Part shown: positions 25,110 to 33,892 of the stretch, piece by piece
Layout: each line of letters starts with the position of its first letter
Position numbering within the stretch: position 1 is the first letter of the stretch
DNA from: Hyphomonadaceae bacterium
Lineage (GTDB): Bacteria; Pseudomonadota; Alphaproteobacteria; Caulobacterales; Aquidulcibacteraceae
Assembly (NCBI GenBank): GCA_021731815.1
Contig: JAKFWO010000034.1
Coordinates: 21,263-85,262, forward strand
DNA length: 64,000 nucleotides
Direction of reading: 5' to 3'
Notes under the pieces: generated by a model
Seen by the model: only the letters and a program-made list of their open reading frames with translations
Told to the model about the DNA's origin: nothing
Databases searched by the model: none
Position numbers and translations under genes: made by a program

Positions 25110-25124
25110 TTAACCGTCTCTTTA
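25110..25124. promoter_or_regulatory. CtrA-like box upstream of the lytic transglycosylase gene
   Basis: TTAACCGTCTCTTTA has TTAA, a 7-bp spacer, and TTTA; the CtrA consensus is TTAA-N7-TTAA, so there is one mismatch. It lies about 35 bp before the transglycosylase start. The window also encodes CckA, the kinase that feeds CtrA. Confidence 0.4.
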
Positions 25125-25158
25125 CCGGATCGCCCGCTCCGTAAAGCCTGAATGAAAG

Positions 25159-26118
25159 ATGACAGGAGCCGGAAACGTGAGCGAAGCGGGCGGACCAATA
25201 TCCGGTGCCCCGGGGTTCAGCGGCACGGTGACCGGCGGTAAACAGGCCACACCGGCGCGGTTGAGCCCGGAGCGCGCCGCGATCGAGACCGCCGCGCGGG
25301 AATCCGGCGTCGATTTCGGGCATTTGCTGCGCACCGCGGCTGCCGAGAGCGGGCTCGATGCCAAAGCGCGTAACCGGGGATCCACCGCCACCGGCCTGTT
25401 CCAGTTCATCGACCGGACCTGGCTCGACCTTGTCCGCCGGCACGGGGCTGAACTCGGGCTCGCGGCGCAGGCCAGCCAGATTCGCGATACCGCCCATGGG
25501 CCCGTCGTCCGCGATTCACGGGCAAAAGCCGCCATCCTCAATCTGCGCAAGGACCCGGCGATCGCCTCCGCCGCGGCGGCGATCTTTACCCGCGAAAATG
25601 CCGGTCATCTGTCGCGTGAGGGCGCATCCGTGAGCGGGGGCGCACTCTATGCCGCCCATCTGCTTGGGGCGGGGGGCGCGTCGCGGATCCTTGCTGCGGC
25701 CGAGGAAAATCCACATCAGCGCGCTGCCAGCCTGTTACCCGCTGCCGCCCGCGGCAACCGCGCCTTGTTCTATGACGAGGGCCGGGCGCTGACCGTTCGC
25801 GAATTCGTCGATCGGCTGGAAGCCCGTTTCGGCACGGAATCGGTGGCGGGCTTCGGCGCAGGGCCCGCGGATGATCCGCCCGACCAATCCCCGCCACATC
25901 TGCGTCAAACACACGATTTCGCGGCCTCTGAAGCCTTTGTCACGGCCAATCGCTTCGATATTCGCGCCACCCAATCCATTGCGCCCACGCTCGCTCTCCT
26001 CCTGCTGCAGGATGTGTCGCATGGCGATATCAACCGGCTTGGAACCTCGCCCGACGAATCCGCGCAGGATCCGACCCGCGGAATTCTGCACCGCCCGGCC
26101 AGCGAATATCAGGGCTGA
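25159..26118 (+). CDS. lytic transglycosylase-like protein (SLT fold)
   Basis: The 319-residue protein has a short polar lead, then an SLT-like domain from IETAARESGVDFGHLLRTAA onward: AAAESGLDAKARNRG supplies the catalytic Glu (about residue 63), followed by TGLFQFIDRTW. These enzymes cleave glycan strands to open peptidoglycan for envelope machines; in this class several serve flagellum assembly. No signal peptide is seen, which fits proteins exported by another route. The start could be ATG 25159 or GTG 25177, the latter with AGGAG about 10 nt upstream. Flagellar hook genes lie 3 kb further on. Confidence 0.72.
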   Translation: MTGAGNVSEAGGPISGAPGFSGTVTGGKQATPARLSPERAAIETAARESGVDFGHLLRTAAAESGLDAKARNRGSTATGLFQFIDRTWLDLVRRHGAELGLAAQASQIRDTAHGPVVRDSRAKAAILNLRKDPAIASAAAAIFTRENAGHLSREGASVSGGALYAAHLLGAGGASRILAAAEENPHQRAASLLPAAARGNRALFYDEGRALTVREFVDRLEARFGTESVAGFGAGPADDPPDQSPPHLRQTHDFAASEAFVTANRFDIRATQSIAPTLALLLLQDVSHGDINRLGTSPDESAQDPTRGILHRPASEYQG

Positions 26119-26262
26119 TACCGCTATCCCACCCGGCCGGACAGGCTTTAAAAAAGCTTTCCAAATCCAGGCAATTGCGCGTGATCACCTGCACGTGATC
26201 TTAAAACCGAATTGCTAAAGGTGCCCCTGCATTCTGCCCTAACAGAAGTCAGGAGCCCGGTG

Positions 26263-26562
26263 ATGGCGAAGAATTCCACATTCAAATTTCTCATGCTTGC
26301 CGCCGCAATGGCGAGCTTTGGCGCGACAGCTTTCGCCTCCGGCACCGTTTCGGGTGCCGGCGGTGCCGATGCCTATGCCCGCGGCAAGGCGGTGTTTGCG
26401 CGCAAGGTAACCTGCGCCGATTGCCCGCTCGCTTCCGGGGTCGAAACCCCCGAGGCCGCCAAATCGGCGCTGGCGCGTATCGATGCCGGCGAATTCGGCC
26501 TCGATGACGGCGAACGCAAGGCCGTCAAGGAATTCATGAATCGTCGCTTCAAGCTCGCCTGA
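26263..26562 (+). CDS. small secreted protein with CxxC motif, unknown function
   Basis: AGGAG lies 7 nt before the ATG at 26263. The 99-residue protein has a clear signal peptide (MAKNSTFKFLMLAAAMASFG, cleavage near AFAS) and a short mature part, DAYARGKAVFARKVTCADCP, followed by a helical end. The shape resembles small cytochrome-like or cytochrome-associated proteins, but the CADCP motif lacks the His needed for covalent haem. Its CxxC may bind metal or form a disulfide. An outer-membrane beta-barrel gene follows about 200 bp later. Confidence 0.72.
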   Translation: MAKNSTFKFLMLAAAMASFGATAFASGTVSGAGGADAYARGKAVFARKVTCADCPLASGVETPEAAKSALARIDAGEFGLDDGERKAVKEFMNRRFKLA

Positions 26563-26765
26563 GATTTGGATCGAGAGGCCAGCCCGCTTCGGCACGACCG
26601 GATTCCGGCGTGCCCGGAGCGGGACTGGAAACGGGATGGATGCGTGTCTGACATTTCGGCCGGATTCCGGCCGGGGGCGGCATGCATGGGTGGTGGTGAG
26701 GCGGGTCGCGTGTGGCGGCTCTGAGCGCCATTTTTGCGCGCCTCGATCTTTCATGAGGGAAAACA

Positions 26766-27608
26766 ATGTCCATACGTTCACTTATGGTCGCCGCTCTGGC
26801 GATGTGCAGCTCGGTGCCGGCCTTTGCGACGGGCACTTCGCCCTGGCTTCCGGCACCGCGTGCCACCCATGTCCAGTTCGAATATTTCCGCCAGAGCGCG
26901 GATGAATTATTCGTGGGCGAGGTCCGGGTGGGGCTTCCCGGCGATCTCGAGCAAAATGCGTATTTTTTCAGCGCCGAACGGGGCATCACCGACAAATTCG
27001 CCATCGATGGCCGCATTGGATATTCGAGCACCCGCTTTGCGCCTTTCTTGTCCAGCCTGGGCGGTTCAGGACGCCAGGGGGTCACCGATTTCCATCTCGG
27101 CCTGCGCTATAATGTGGCCGATGAGGCGCTCGGGGCACCTGCGACGCTGACCCTGCGCGCTGCCGGCATCATTTCCGGCATTTATGAGCCGGGCGTGATC
27201 GACGCGGTTGGCGATTCGGCATCGGGGGCAGAATTCGGCTTCCTGGTCGGCAAGATCCTTGGCGGCAAATTTTCGGTCGGTCTCAATGCATTGGCCCGGA
27301 TCCGGGCCAATAATGTCCCTCCCGAGTTCGATCTTTCGGCCTATGGCGGTTATTCGGTGACCGAACGGATCACAGTGTTCGGCGGCCTGCAATTCGTGAA
27401 CGCGTTCGCCAATCTCGACATTGGCGATCCCGATTTTACGCCGGCGCGTTTTCCCGAAGTCGAAGAGGATTTCGCCGACTGGACGGCCGGCGCTTCCATC
27501 CGCCTGCCCAAAAAGGTCAATCTTTCCGGGTCGTTCGGACAAAAGTTTGCGGGCTCCAACACGACGCGGAGCAATTTCTTCCGGATCGCGCTCGGCTATT
27601 CCTTCTGA
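26766..27608 (+). CDS. outer-membrane beta-barrel protein, unknown function
   Basis: GAGGG stands shortly before the ATG at 26766. The 280-residue protein has a signal peptide ending at AFAT, then alternating hydrophobic and polar strands rich in Gly and aromatic residues, for example FHLGLRYNVADEALG and GGYSVTERITVFGGLQFV, ending FFRIALGYSF with the terminal Phe that the outer-membrane assembly machine recognises. It is probably a 10-14 strand barrel. Substrate is unknown. It converges on gapR, with a shared hairpin between them. Confidence 0.75.
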   Translation: MSIRSLMVAALAMCSSVPAFATGTSPWLPAPRATHVQFEYFRQSADELFVGEVRVGLPGDLEQNAYFFSAERGITDKFAIDGRIGYSSTRFAPFLSSLGGSGRQGVTDFHLGLRYNVADEALGAPATLTLRAAGIISGIYEPGVIDAVGDSASGAEFGFLVGKILGGKFSVGLNALARIRANNVPPEFDLSAYGGYSVTERITVFGGLQFVNAFANLDIGDPDFTPARFPEVEEDFADWTAGASIRLPKKVNLSGSFGQKFAGSNTTRSNFFRIALGYSF

Positions 27609-27621
27609 GGTCGCAAAGAGT

Positions 27622-27652
27622 GATCGGCGGGATCAGATCTCGCCGATCACCG
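27622..27652. terminator. hairpin between the barrel gene and gapR
   Basis: Perfect 10-bp arms GTGATCGGCG (27622-27631) and CGCCGATCAC (27643-27652) around an 11-nt loop overlap the last codons and stop of gapR. No T-run follows. The convergent position suggests a bidirectional terminator or barrier, but part of the stem is coding sequence. Confidence 0.4.
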
Positions 27653-27929
27653 ACAGATAAAGGTCGAGGATCGCTTCCTGCTCGGCCCGTTCGTCGCGGT
27701 CAAGCTTGCGCAGCCGGACAACCTGGCGGATTGCCTTGACATCGAAGCCAAGCGATTTGGCCTCGCCATAGGTGTCCTTGATATCGGCGGCGACAGCAGC
27801 CTTGTCTTCCTCCAGCCTCTCGATCCGTGCAATGAATTGCTTGAGCTTTTCACGCGATGATTCCGTGAGATGCTGGGGGGCGGCGTCGACAGCATCTTCG
27901 ACACCGGACGCAAAGGGGATGACGGCCAT
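27633..27929 (-). CDS. gapR: GapR-family nucleoid-associated protein (DUF2312)
   Basis: The 98-residue protein has the family core: LKQFIARIERLEEDKAAV, then DIKDTYGEAKSLGFDVKAIR and the ending AILDLYLSVIGEI. Caulobacter GapR binds overtwisted DNA ahead of polymerases and replication forks and helps topoisomerases. This copy has a longer, hydrophobic lead (MAVIPFASGVEDAVD) before the conserved coil. AGGA lies 7 nt before the start. Many alphaproteobacteria carry more than one DUF2312 gene, so it may not be the main copy. Confidence 0.88.
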   Translation of the reverse strand: MAVIPFASGVEDAVDAAPQHLTESSREKLKQFIARIERLEEDKAAVAADIKDTYGEAKSLGFDVKAIRQVVRLRKLDRDERAEQEAILDLYLSVIGEI

Positions 27930-28102
27930 GGGAATCCTGATCCGGTGAAAGAAGGCGGGCAGGCGCGAATCGCCCCCGCATCGGGAACTCTAGAACCCAT
28001 GGCAGCGGAAGTGGAGTCCGGTCTTTTACCCGGATAAGTCCCAAAGCATTGAATTCGGGGATGCCCGAAATCCGGTCCGGGCAGGATTCTGTTGAAAAAT
28101 CC

Positions 28103-29032
28103 CTACAGGAAATTGACCAGCGACAATTCCTGGATCTGGCTGAACACCGACGCCGAGGCCTGAAACTGGGTCCGCGCCTGCGACAGGCGCGCGGCGACTT
28201 CGGCGAGATCGACTTCGGCGATCTCGCCGGCCACCCCGGTCAGCAAAGTGACGGAGGTGCGCTGGCTGACCTCCAGCCGACCAAGCCGCGCCTGCTGGAT
28301 GCCGTTTTCGGCCTGGGCTGCACGCAGGCCATCGGCCGCATTTGACACCAGTGCGATTTCGGCGGTCAGGAAATCGCGCTGGGCTGGCGTCAGCGGGCGC
28401 CCGAGTGTCGGGTTGGTTTCGATGAATTGCTGCACGCGCTGGAAGGATAGGAAAAGATCGCGGCCGATCTCGCGTCCGAACGGCGCGGGCGTGATGGTGA
28501 CCGCCTCATCCACCCGAATGGCCTGCAATTGATCGGCATTGTCGAACAGGGTGTCGATATTGCCGAGTGCAGCCGGTGTGGTCAGATCCGACAATTGCGT
28601 TGCCAGAACCGGATCGATATCGGTCGAGGTGCCGTTGAACAGGCTGCGGCCGGCATAACGCAGATTGAGCCCCTGACGCGCGGTCTCGAAGGAATCGAGC
28701 AGGGCATCGCCGACGAAACTGCCATCGTCGAGCGTCAGGGCTTCGGTCAATTGCTGTTGCAGTCCGGCAGCGGCACTGGTGGTGCGGTCAAGCGCCAGAT
28801 CCTGCTGGGCCAGCCGGTTGGTGAGTTCCCGGCCGAGGTCGAGAAAACTCTGGGCGCGTGCCCGCAAATTATTGACGCCGATCAGGGTCTCCGACGTGCG
28901 GCCAAAGCCCTGAAGGTCATCGGCAATGGTTTGCTGCGCAGTCTGCCTCTGGGCCTCGACAAAGGCTGCCTGGGTGCGGGCAAGTCCCGACAGGGCCTGG
29001 CGGGCGAAGGTCTCGGTGGCGATGCGGGTCAT
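28103..29032 (-). CDS. flgL: flagellar hook-filament junction protein FlgL
   Basis: FlgL (HAP3) joins the hook to the flagellin filament. The 309-residue protein has the flagellin-like N-terminus TRIATETFARQALSGLARTQ and C-terminal helices ASASVFSQIQELSLVNFL, with the D0/D1 coiled regions at both ends as in the family. AAGGA lies before the start at 29032. It follows flgK by about 50 bp on the same strand, the standard flgK-flgL pair. Like other axial proteins it has no cleaved signal and leaves by the flagellar export gate. Confidence 0.93.
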   Translation of the reverse strand: MTRIATETFARQALSGLARTQAAFVEAQRQTAQQTIADDLQGFGRTSETLIGVNNLRARAQSFLDLGRELTNRLAQQDLALDRTTSAAAGLQQQLTEALTLDDGSFVGDALLDSFETARQGLNLRYAGRSLFNGTSTDIDPVLATQLSDLTTPAALGNIDTLFDNADQLQAIRVDEAVTITPAPFGREIGRDLFLSFQRVQQFIETNPTLGRPLTPAQRDFLTAEIALVSNAADGLRAAQAENGIQQARLGRLEVSQRTSVTLLTGVAGEIAEVDLAEVAARLSQARTQFQASASVFSQIQELSLVNFL

Positions 29033-29082
29033 GGCATGTCCTTAATTCTGTTGGTCGTCAAACCGGCGCGATCCCGCCCCGG

Positions 29083-31176
29083 TCAGGCCCCGATCTGGAG
29101 CAGGGTCTGGAGAAGTTCGTCCGCCGCCTGGATAAGCCGCGCGGCTGCGGCAAAGGATTGCTGGAATTGTGTCAGGCGCACCAGTTCCTCGTCGAGATTG
29201 ACGCCTTCGATAGAGGTGCGGCGCGAAATCGCCTCTTCCGACAATGCCAGCGCTCCGTCGCGATTGCGCTCGGCGGCGGCCGCGCGCTCCCCGGCCTCGC
29301 CCGCCAGCCGCGCGGCGAAATCGGCGATCGTGGACGTCGAGGCCGAAAAGCCCTCGGGGGAAAAGAGGCGGGAGGTTTCGAAGGCGGCGGCCAGCGCATT
29401 GGCACCGCTACCGTCGCCCGGCGTCAGGACCCGGTTTCCGGGCACGGCCCCGGTCAGGGCCGGCACCCCGGCAGCCAGCAGATTCCGGTTGGCCTGAATA
29501 TCGGCGCGAACTTCAAGCCCGGATACACGTGTGTCGCGCGAGGCCCGCGACAGGCCGAAAAAGGAGGACAGGGTCAGCCCCGTATCGCCGCGCACGCTGG
29601 AATCGCTGGTCACCGCAAGCCGAAATCCGCTTTGCCCGGCCAGAGGCGTGGCCAGCACTTCGCCCTCGGCGCTCAGGCTGAACGCGAAACTGGAATTGAG
29701 CGCGGGATCGGCATTCAGCGCAGTGACAAATCCCTGCACGGTCAATCCGGCCGGCGAGATCACGGTCGAACTGCGCACCGCCCCCTGCGCCGACCGCACT
29801 TCAAGCGCGAGCGTTCCCGATGTGACACCAAGGCTGTCGGTTCCCGCGGCACCCGTCTCGAAAAAGATCGGCGTGGAGCTCGAAACCAGATCATTCAATC
29901 CGAAAAACTGCGAGAAGCCCCGGCCCGCGCGATCAGACACCGGCGCGGTCGCATCGGCGACCACGATTCCATTTCCCGCCGCGCCGGCCGAAATTGTCAG
30001 CCGGCCATTGGCAAAGCTGGCGGTTGCGGCTCCGCCCAGAGCGGTGTTGATGGCCGTGACAGCGTCGTTGACATTGGCGAGGGTCGAGAGGTCGATATCG
30101 GCGCTCGCCACCAGATTTCCGGCATTGTTCACCACCGCGACGGTGGTCCGCCCGGTAAAACCCAGCGAATTGGTGGCAAGCAATCCGGTATTGCGCCCAT
30201 TGAGCACCGCGGGCGGTGGCAAGCTTGCCGCGGAATTATGGGCGGCGTTCAGCGCATCGGCGAGGCCAGCGGCGAGCTCCGACAGACCGGCGCGCAAAGC
30301 CGGCAATTCGCGGTCGCGCGCATCGATCAGCCCGCGCAATTCGCCGCCCCCGATCGAGTTCTGCACCGGGCGGACGCTTGCCCCCTGCACATTGGGCGGA
30401 ACGATTCCGATCTCGCCAAATTCCTGATTGGCATTGGCGGTTCCGCCGGCATAGACGAATTGCGCGGGCTCCTCGCCCAGCAGCAAAATGCCGTCCACGG
30501 TGCGGATTTCGACCCCGCCCAACCCCCGCGGCGTGGTGCGCAGATCGACGAGGCGCGACAATTCGTCGATCGCCAGACGCTGCTGGGTCTCGACGCCCGA
30601 GGCATCCTGGCCCGTCGCGGTGAAGCGGACGATCTCGCGGTTGAGATCGGCGATGCGGGTGAGCAAGCCATTGGCCCGGTTGACACCTGATACGAGGCGC
30701 GCATCGGCCTCCCGCGCCAGCGCATCGAGACTGCCCGAGACCGTGCGCAGATTGGCGAGGGTCTCCTGGAGATTATTGATCGCGGTCGCCCGGCGTGGGG
30801 CGCTCGCCGGATCGGCAGTGAGATCGGTGAAGGCCGTGAACAAGGCGTCGAGCCGGTTGAACACCGAGCCGGGCTGGGAGGGATCACCGAAATTGGCCTG
30901 GGCGCGGTTGAGAAATTCGGCCGCGGTCTCATTGGCCGAAGCCCCGGCCTGGGCGCGCAACACGCTGTTTTGCAAAAAGCGATCGGCCGTGCGCCGGATG
31001 CTACCGACATCCACCCCGCCAGTGCCGCCGGCCAGTACCCGCGGTTCGAATACGGCGTCCTGACGCACATAGCCTGGCGATCCGACATTGGAGATGTTGG
31101 TCGAGGTGATCCGTAATGCTTCCTGATTGGCAAACAGCGCCGAGGTCGCATTGGAGAAAATGGACGAAATGGTCAT
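29083..31176 (-). CDS. flgK: flagellar hook-associated protein FlgK
   Basis: FlgK (HAP1) is the first junction protein on the hook. The 697-residue protein begins MTISSIFSNATSALFANQEA with the TSTNISNVGSPGYVRQ region typical of FlgK, and ends RLTQFQQSFAAAARLIQAAD plus a terminal Leu-rich helix. The central part (about 200-600) is the surface-exposed variable domain. Length is in the upper range for the family. It is the first gene of the flgK-flgL pair; its promoter must lie in 31177-31300. Confidence 0.94.
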   Translation of the reverse strand: MTISSIFSNATSALFANQEALRITSTNISNVGSPGYVRQDAVFEPRVLAGGTGGVDVGSIRRTADRFLQNSVLRAQAGASANETAAEFLNRAQANFGDPSQPGSVFNRLDALFTAFTDLTADPASAPRRATAINNLQETLANLRTVSGSLDALAREADARLVSGVNRANGLLTRIADLNREIVRFTATGQDASGVETQQRLAIDELSRLVDLRTTPRGLGGVEIRTVDGILLLGEEPAQFVYAGGTANANQEFGEIGIVPPNVQGASVRPVQNSIGGGELRGLIDARDRELPALRAGLSELAAGLADALNAAHNSAASLPPPAVLNGRNTGLLATNSLGFTGRTTVAVVNNAGNLVASADIDLSTLANVNDAVTAINTALGGAATASFANGRLTISAGAAGNGIVVADATAPVSDRAGRGFSQFFGLNDLVSSSTPIFFETGAAGTDSLGVTSGTLALEVRSAQGAVRSSTVISPAGLTVQGFVTALNADPALNSSFAFSLSAEGEVLATPLAGQSGFRLAVTSDSSVRGDTGLTLSSFFGLSRASRDTRVSGLEVRADIQANRNLLAAGVPALTGAVPGNRVLTPGDGSGANALAAAFETSRLFSPEGFSASTSTIADFAARLAGEAGERAAAAERNRDGALALSEEAISRRTSIEGVNLDEELVRLTQFQQSFAAAARLIQAADELLQTLLQIGA

Positions 31177-31529
31177 GCGTGAATTCCGTCATCCACGACA
31201 GAGGCCCGGTGCCGATTAACCTTGCAGCGGGAGATTCCTGCCGCCATGCAGGCAAAATCTGCCGGGGCGCAGCCCCCGACAAACAGATCTGCTTTTGTGG
31301 TAAAATATTGAATTGTAGAACTTTGTTGAGAAAAAGACATCGCTCTGCTCCCTGGCTTTTGGGATAATCGGCGGAAGCTTCGCAATTTACGGACCACGGA
31401 AAAGAGAACGAACGGCACCTCGGACCGACTGGTTGCTCTGCCTTTGACTTCCCCGCCGGGCAAAGCAATCTTAATCAGGGACATGGCAAGATCGCCGGAA
31501 CCAATGCTCTACCCACCGGGATTTCCGCC
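31177..31529. other. divergent intergenic region before flgK
   Basis: The 350 bp hold the leaders of flgK (minus) and the secreted protein at 31530 (plus). A TTAACC half-site at about 31217 could be a weak CtrA contact. I found no clear sigma54 -24/-12 pair with correct 10-bp spacing. An AT-rich patch lies at 31290-31345. No gene is recognised. Confidence 0.45.
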
Positions 31530-32012
31530 ATGTCCGAACCAATGTCCCCCAATGCCTTCCGGAATTTGATGTGGTTTCCGGCATTGGCTCTGGCGCTTGC
31601 ATTTGCGCCTCTCGCGCATGCTTCCGGGGGCGGAAAGAAAGCGGCACCCGCCGCCAATCCGGTATCTCCGCAGCAAAAACGCATCACATCGAGCGAAAAT
31701 TATGTGGCGGTGCCTGGCCTGATCGCCGCGATCGCCGTCAATTACCGGTTTTCTGGCCTGTTGCAGGTGGAAGCCGGGCTCGACATTCCAGATGCGAAAG
31801 CCCGCACGCGGGCCGGGCAATCCATGCCGCGGCTGCGCGATTCCATGCGCACGGCGGTCGCTGATTATGTCGGCAATTTCTATACCGCCGGGACGGCACC
31901 CGATCCCGCCCAGATCAAGCGGCGCCTGCAAAACGCGGTCGATGCCATATTGGGGCCGAAAATCGCAACCGTGACTTTGGCCGTGGTGATGATTCAACCC
32001 GGGCGCCAGTGA
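31530..32012 (+). CDS. small exported protein near flagellar genes, unknown function
   Basis: The 160-residue protein has a signal peptide or N-terminal anchor (LMWFPALALALAFAPLAHAS), a Gly/Lys/Ala-rich linker, and a folded part with ENYVAVPGLIAAIAVNYRF, DSMRTAVADYVGNFY and a C-terminal VTLAVVMIQPG strand. The organisation recalls FliL-like periplasmic domains, but I cannot confirm the family. It diverges from flgK. The start may be ATG 31530 or ATG 31542. Confidence 0.65.
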   Translation: MSEPMSPNAFRNLMWFPALALALAFAPLAHASGGGKKAAPAANPVSPQQKRITSSENYVAVPGLIAAIAVNYRFSGLLQVEAGLDIPDAKARTRAGQSMPRLRDSMRTAVADYVGNFYTAGTAPDPAQIKRRLQNAVDAILGPKIATVTLAVVMIQPGRQ

Positions 32013-32336
32013 GCGGCCGGGGCATTCGATCGAAAGCCTTTGCAAAGGAGAAATGCATCACCGACTTCGCCGCGAGCGTCGTCCTCGCCGGTCTCTGCAT
32101 CGCTCACCACAAGGGTTTGTCGACATTTATCTCAACCACAGGATCATTGCGGCGGAGAAGGCGGCTGATTCCAGTCCCCGCGCCTGCCCATTTGGCGGAC
32201 CATCTGGTGCACCCGCGACCAGACGCACGCCGCCTGCGGCCGTGACAAGCCCCGCGACAAGGCCTGCCACGAGATGGGTGCGCGCCTGCTGCGCTTCGAG
32301 CGAGAGGGATTTGCCGACGGAGCGCCCCTTTCGGAA
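32013..32336. other. intergenic region without recognised gene
   Basis: The 324 bp between two convergent genes (31530-32012 and the lactonase gene) are GC-rich and open in several frames, but no frame has a recognisable start, family or ribosome site. A minus-strand hydrophobic stretch at about 32170-32300 (LVAGLVAGLVTAAGG) could be a decayed gene end. Nothing is called. Confidence 0.4.
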
Positions 32337-33218
32337 TCAGCCCCCGCTCCCCCACAGATTTTCCGGCAGGCCGCGCACCCCGACCCGGAAGATGAACGCA
32401 TGGCCGGCCTCGGGCTCCGCCGCGAGCGCCGATTCGGACAGGCCATCGCGCGCGCTGGTGACGCAGAGCAGATCGAGATCCGGCCCGCCAAAGCTCACAC
32501 AGGTCGGCTGGCTGGCAGGAACCGGCAGTTCCAGCAGCAATTGCCCGTCGGGCGCGAAGCGCGCAACCCGGCCCCCACCCCACAGCGCCACCCACAGGCA
32601 GCCATCGCTATCGACCGCCGCGCCATCGGGAAAGGCTCCCGGCGGGGTTTCGGCAAACAAGGTGCCGGGGCCGCTGAGCACCGAATCCTCGCGTGGATCG
32701 AAAAAGCGGATCTGGCGGGTCGGGCTGTCGGCGAAATAGAGCCGCGCACCATCCGGGCTGCTGCACAATCCGTTCGAGATGGCGATCCCTTCCCGCAAAC
32801 AAGAGAGCGTGCCGTCGCCATCGAGGCGATACAGGGCGGCGCTGTTGTCACCGGCGCGGGCGGCATCCTCGACCATGGAGCCCGCCCAGAAGCGGCCCTG
32901 GGCATCGGTGCGGCCGTCATTGAGGCGCCGGCCCGAGCCCGCTTCTTCCACCCGGTGGAGCCAGATGATCCGTCCGCTTTCCGGCCAGAACCGGGCAAAG
33001 CCGGTTTCGAAGGCGCAGACCAGCCCGTCCTCGCCGGCGACAAAGCTGAAGGCCCCTAGCCGTTCGGGCAGGTCGAAATGGCCGATCGCGCAGGTCTCCG
33101 GTTGATAATGATACAGCCGGCGGCTCTGAATATCGGTCCACCAGAAGGCTTCGTCTGCCGGGTTCCAGCGCACGCCTTCGCCCAGAATGGCAGCGACGGG
33201 CACAACAGCAAATGGCAT
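32337..33218 (-). CDS. SMP-30/gluconolactonase-family sugar lactonase
   Basis: The 293-residue beta-propeller enzyme opens aldonolactones to aldonic acids. Metal ligands fit the family: Glu in LGEGVRWNPADEAFWWTDI, Asn-Asp in LNDGRTDAQGRFWAGSM, Asn in AISNGLCSSPDG and the Asp in FPDGAAVDSDGCLWVAL. It is last in a three-gene run with a KDPGal aldolase and KDGal kinase, so galactonolactone is a likely substrate. The start at 33218 is preceded by GGAGGAAAG at longer than usual spacing. Confidence 0.82.
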   Translation of the reverse strand: MPFAVVPVAAILGEGVRWNPADEAFWWTDIQSRRLYHYQPETCAIGHFDLPERLGAFSFVAGEDGLVCAFETGFARFWPESGRIIWLHRVEEAGSGRRLNDGRTDAQGRFWAGSMVEDAARAGDNSAALYRLDGDGTLSCLREGIAISNGLCSSPDGARLYFADSPTRQIRFFDPREDSVLSGPGTLFAETPPGAFPDGAAVDSDGCLWVALWGGGRVARFAPDGQLLLELPVPASQPTCVSFGGPDLDLLCVTSARDGLSESALAAEPEAGHAFIFRVGVRGLPENLWGSGG

Positions 33219-33247
33219 GATTTTCAGGGACTTTCCTCCGATGGCGT

Positions 33248-33892
33248 TCAGGCGACCGCCCGCAAGGCACCTGTGAATTGCGCCGCGCGCCGGCCGGCAT
33301 CGGCTGCGGAAACGCCCGGCCGCCAGAGTTCGCCACCGATCCCGAAGCCTGCGGCTCCCGCCGCACGCCAGGCCGGGATGTCGGCCAGCCCCACCCCGCC
33401 GACCGCGAAGATCTGGACATCGGATGCGAGCACAGCGCGCAACGCTTTCAGATGGGCGGGGCCGTAACTTGCGGCGGGAAACAGTTTCAGCCGGCGCGCG
33501 CCGGAAGCGCAAGCGGTGAAAGCCTCGGTCGCCGTAGCAAATCCCGGCATGGCGACGAGTCCGGATTCGAGCGCGGCCGCAATGACCTCCGGCGCGACAT
33601 TGGGGCTGACGACCAGCTTTCCGCCCACCCTGACCACATCGGCGACTTCTTCGATTCTGAGCACGGTTCCCGCCCCGATCAGGCAGTGTTCGCCGAAGCG
33701 CTGCGCGAGGCGCGCCACGCTTTCGAACGGGTCGGGCGAGTTCAGGGGAACCTCCAGCACGCGAATGCCGGCGGCAATGATGGCAGCGGCGATGTCGACG
33801 ACTTCTTCCGGCCTGATGCCGCGCAGGATGGCGACCAAAGGCAGGTCGTCGAGGGCAGATTCGGGCAAGGCGGAGCTCAATTTATCCCCCAT
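33248..33892 (-). CDS. dgoA: 2-dehydro-3-deoxy-6-phosphogalactonate aldolase
   Basis: The 214-residue class I aldolase splits KDPGal to pyruvate and glyceraldehyde 3-phosphate. LVAILRGIRPEE opens the barrel, VLEVPLNSPDP holds the catalytic Glu, IGAGTVL and SPNVAPEV follow, and RRLKLFPAASYG holds the Schiff-base Lys. LNSPDP rather than LRTP favours the galactonate (DgoA) over the Entner-Doudoroff (Eda) enzyme. Its start overlaps the 3' end of the kinase gene by 16 nt, so the two are coupled. Confidence 0.9.
   Translation of the reverse strand: MGDKLSSALPESALDDLPLVAILRGIRPEEVVDIAAAIIAAGIRVLEVPLNSPDPFESVARLAQRFGEHCLIGAGTVLRIEEVADVVRVGGKLVVSPNVAPEVIAAALESGLVAMPGFATATEAFTACASGARRLKLFPAASYGPAHLKALRAVLASDVQIFAVGGVGLADIPAWRAAGAAGFGIGGELWRPGVSAADAGRRAAQFTGALRAVA

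Noticed and set aside
29158..30690. Plus-strand frame of 510 codons opposite flgK
   Set aside because: Antisense to FlgK, very rich in Gly, Arg and Gln, no recognisable domain.
31177..31300. Sigma54 promoter before flgK
   Set aside because: A GG and a GC pair are present but with 11-bp instead of 10-bp spacing, and the surrounding bases do not match.
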